From assembly GCF_005884405.1 (NCBI RefSeq), contig NZ_VCAO01000009.1, positions 1 to 64,000 on the forward strand: 64,000 nucleotides of DNA. The letters run 5' to 3'. The notes beneath the pieces were generated by a model. It saw nothing but the letters and a program-made list of their open reading frames with translations. It ran no database searches and was not told the origin of the DNA. Positions 63,472 through 64,000 of the stretch are shown here, one piece after another; within the stretch, counting starts at the first letter, position 1, and each line of letters opens with the position of its first letter. This stretch comes from Qipengyuania marisflavi (GTDB lineage: Bacteria > Pseudomonadota > Alphaproteobacteria > Sphingomonadales > Sphingomonadaceae). Made by a program: the position numbers and the translations under genes.

Positions 63472-64000
63472 CTATGCCTCGCTATCCACGGTGCCCACGT
63501 CCAGTCGGCGGCGGCGAAACAGTTTTGCCAACCGTTTGCCCATTTTGCCGAACCAGCTTTCCAGCGCGCCGATGGCGTGCCCACCGGGCACAAAGGCAAC
63601 CCGCCAGAACATCCAGCCGATCAGTGCGGCGAACAGCAAGAACGGTAACCACAGGGCCAATGTGGGATCGAACCGCCCCAATGTGGCGATGTCCTCGGCA
63701 TATTGGTTCACCTTGTGATAGGCCACCACCATCACGATCGAGAGGAACACGCCCAGAGAGCTGGTAGAGCGTTTGGACGGGATGCCCAGCGCCACCGCCA
63801 GCAGCGGCATCAACGCCATCATCACCACCTCGACAAGTCTGAAATTGAAGCTGGCCTGACTGGCATCGCGCTTGGCCGCATCGCCGCTGCTACTGTCCCA
63901 CCCCATGCGCAGCAATTCGGGCAGGATATACTCCCGTTCGGCATCGCCGCGAGCACGAAACTTCTCGATCTGCGGCAGGTCGATGGGCAGATCGTGGCGG
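63472..64000 (-). CDS. lptF: LPS export permease LptF, partial (5' end outside window)
   Basis: The open frame runs to the right edge without a start, so only about 175 C-terminal residues are seen: a periplasmic part (LPELLRMGWD), two hydrophobic blocks (VVMMALMPLLAVALGIPSK, part, and LALWLPFLLFAALIGWMFW, part) and a basic tail. It is the expected partner of LptG downstream. Its basic RRRR tail is longer than usual. Confidence 0.88.
   Translation of the reverse strand, partial: RHDLPIDLPQIEKFRARGDAEREYILPELLRMGWDSSSGDAAKRDASQASFNFRLVEVVMMALMPLLAVALGIPSKRSTSSLGVFLSIVMVVAYHKVNQYAEDIATLGRFDPTLALWLPFLLFAALIGWMFWRVAFVPGGHAIGALESWFGKMGKRLAKLFRRRRLDVGTVDSEA

Overview
The window looks like part of an alphaproteobacterial chromosome from the order Sphingomonadales, most likely an Erythrobacter/Altererythrobacter-type organism. 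This is inferred from gene content only: two large TonB-dependent receptors, an EcfG/NepR/PhyR general stress response (GSR) locus, several HWE-type histidine kinases, a bacteriophytochrome with its heme oxygenase, NDUFA12 and DUF2155 neighbours, a stand-alone fatty acyl-AMP ligase, and G+C-rich coding DNA.

Region 1 (1 to about 8.5 kb) is an accessory island, visibly less G+C-rich than the rest. It holds a possible HUH-type remnant, a small unknown gene, two tandem C5-cytosine methyltransferases, a convergent HNH endonuclease (a complete-looking restriction-modification system), a serine resolvase with a res-like site, a secreted protein of unknown function and a large tyrosine recombinase at the right edge. 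Its left end lies outside the window.

Region 2 (8.5-17.6 kb) holds acyl-CoA metabolism genes: a two-gene acyl-CoA dehydrogenase operon, a divergent double-TetR regulator, a TonB receptor, moeA and a third acyl-CoA dehydrogenase. A shared dyad, TTGGCAAA-N4-GTATGCC, lies in both the regulator/operon promoter and the receptor promoter. It suggests one regulon for uptake and oxidation of a lipid-like substrate. Region 3 (17.7-25.7 kb) is a type I secretion operon (TolC-like, ABC, HlyD-like), followed by a small exported protein and an RTX serralysin-type protease, its probable substrate.

Region 4 (25.8-45.7 kb) includes a queuosine-precursor transporter, a nucleoside transporter, a 2-oxoglutarate oxygenase, a TonB receptor with a TonB protein, manC-manA, bphO-bphP, three tandem secreted tail-collar paralogs, a PHA-granule protein, an XpaC/TelA pair, a PAS-HWE kinase facing a receiver gene, and a fatty acyl-AMP ligase. 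Region 5 (45.8-54.1 kb) is mainly housekeeping: recX, DUF192, NDUFA12, DUF2155, aat, tRNA-Trp, a LOG protein, thiD, glmM, sodB and an AI-2E family transporter.

Region 6 (54.2-59.5 kb) is the GSR core: ecfG, nepR, a CHASE-HWE sensor kinase, phyR, an FNR-like regulator and a receiver protein. GGAAC-N16/17-CGTT promoters are readable upstream of nepR-ecfG, phyR, the local receiver gene and the distant receiver at 43.4-43.8 kb. Between the FNR-like gene and the receiver gene is a candidate small RNA of about 91 nt. It has an EcfG-like promoter, a hairpin with a C-rich anti-Shine-Dalgarno loop and a strong terminator; I consider it the most interesting item here. The window ends with a GNAT-like protein that may be a ceramide synthase, a fatty acid desaturase, a small lipoprotein, lptG and a partial lptF.
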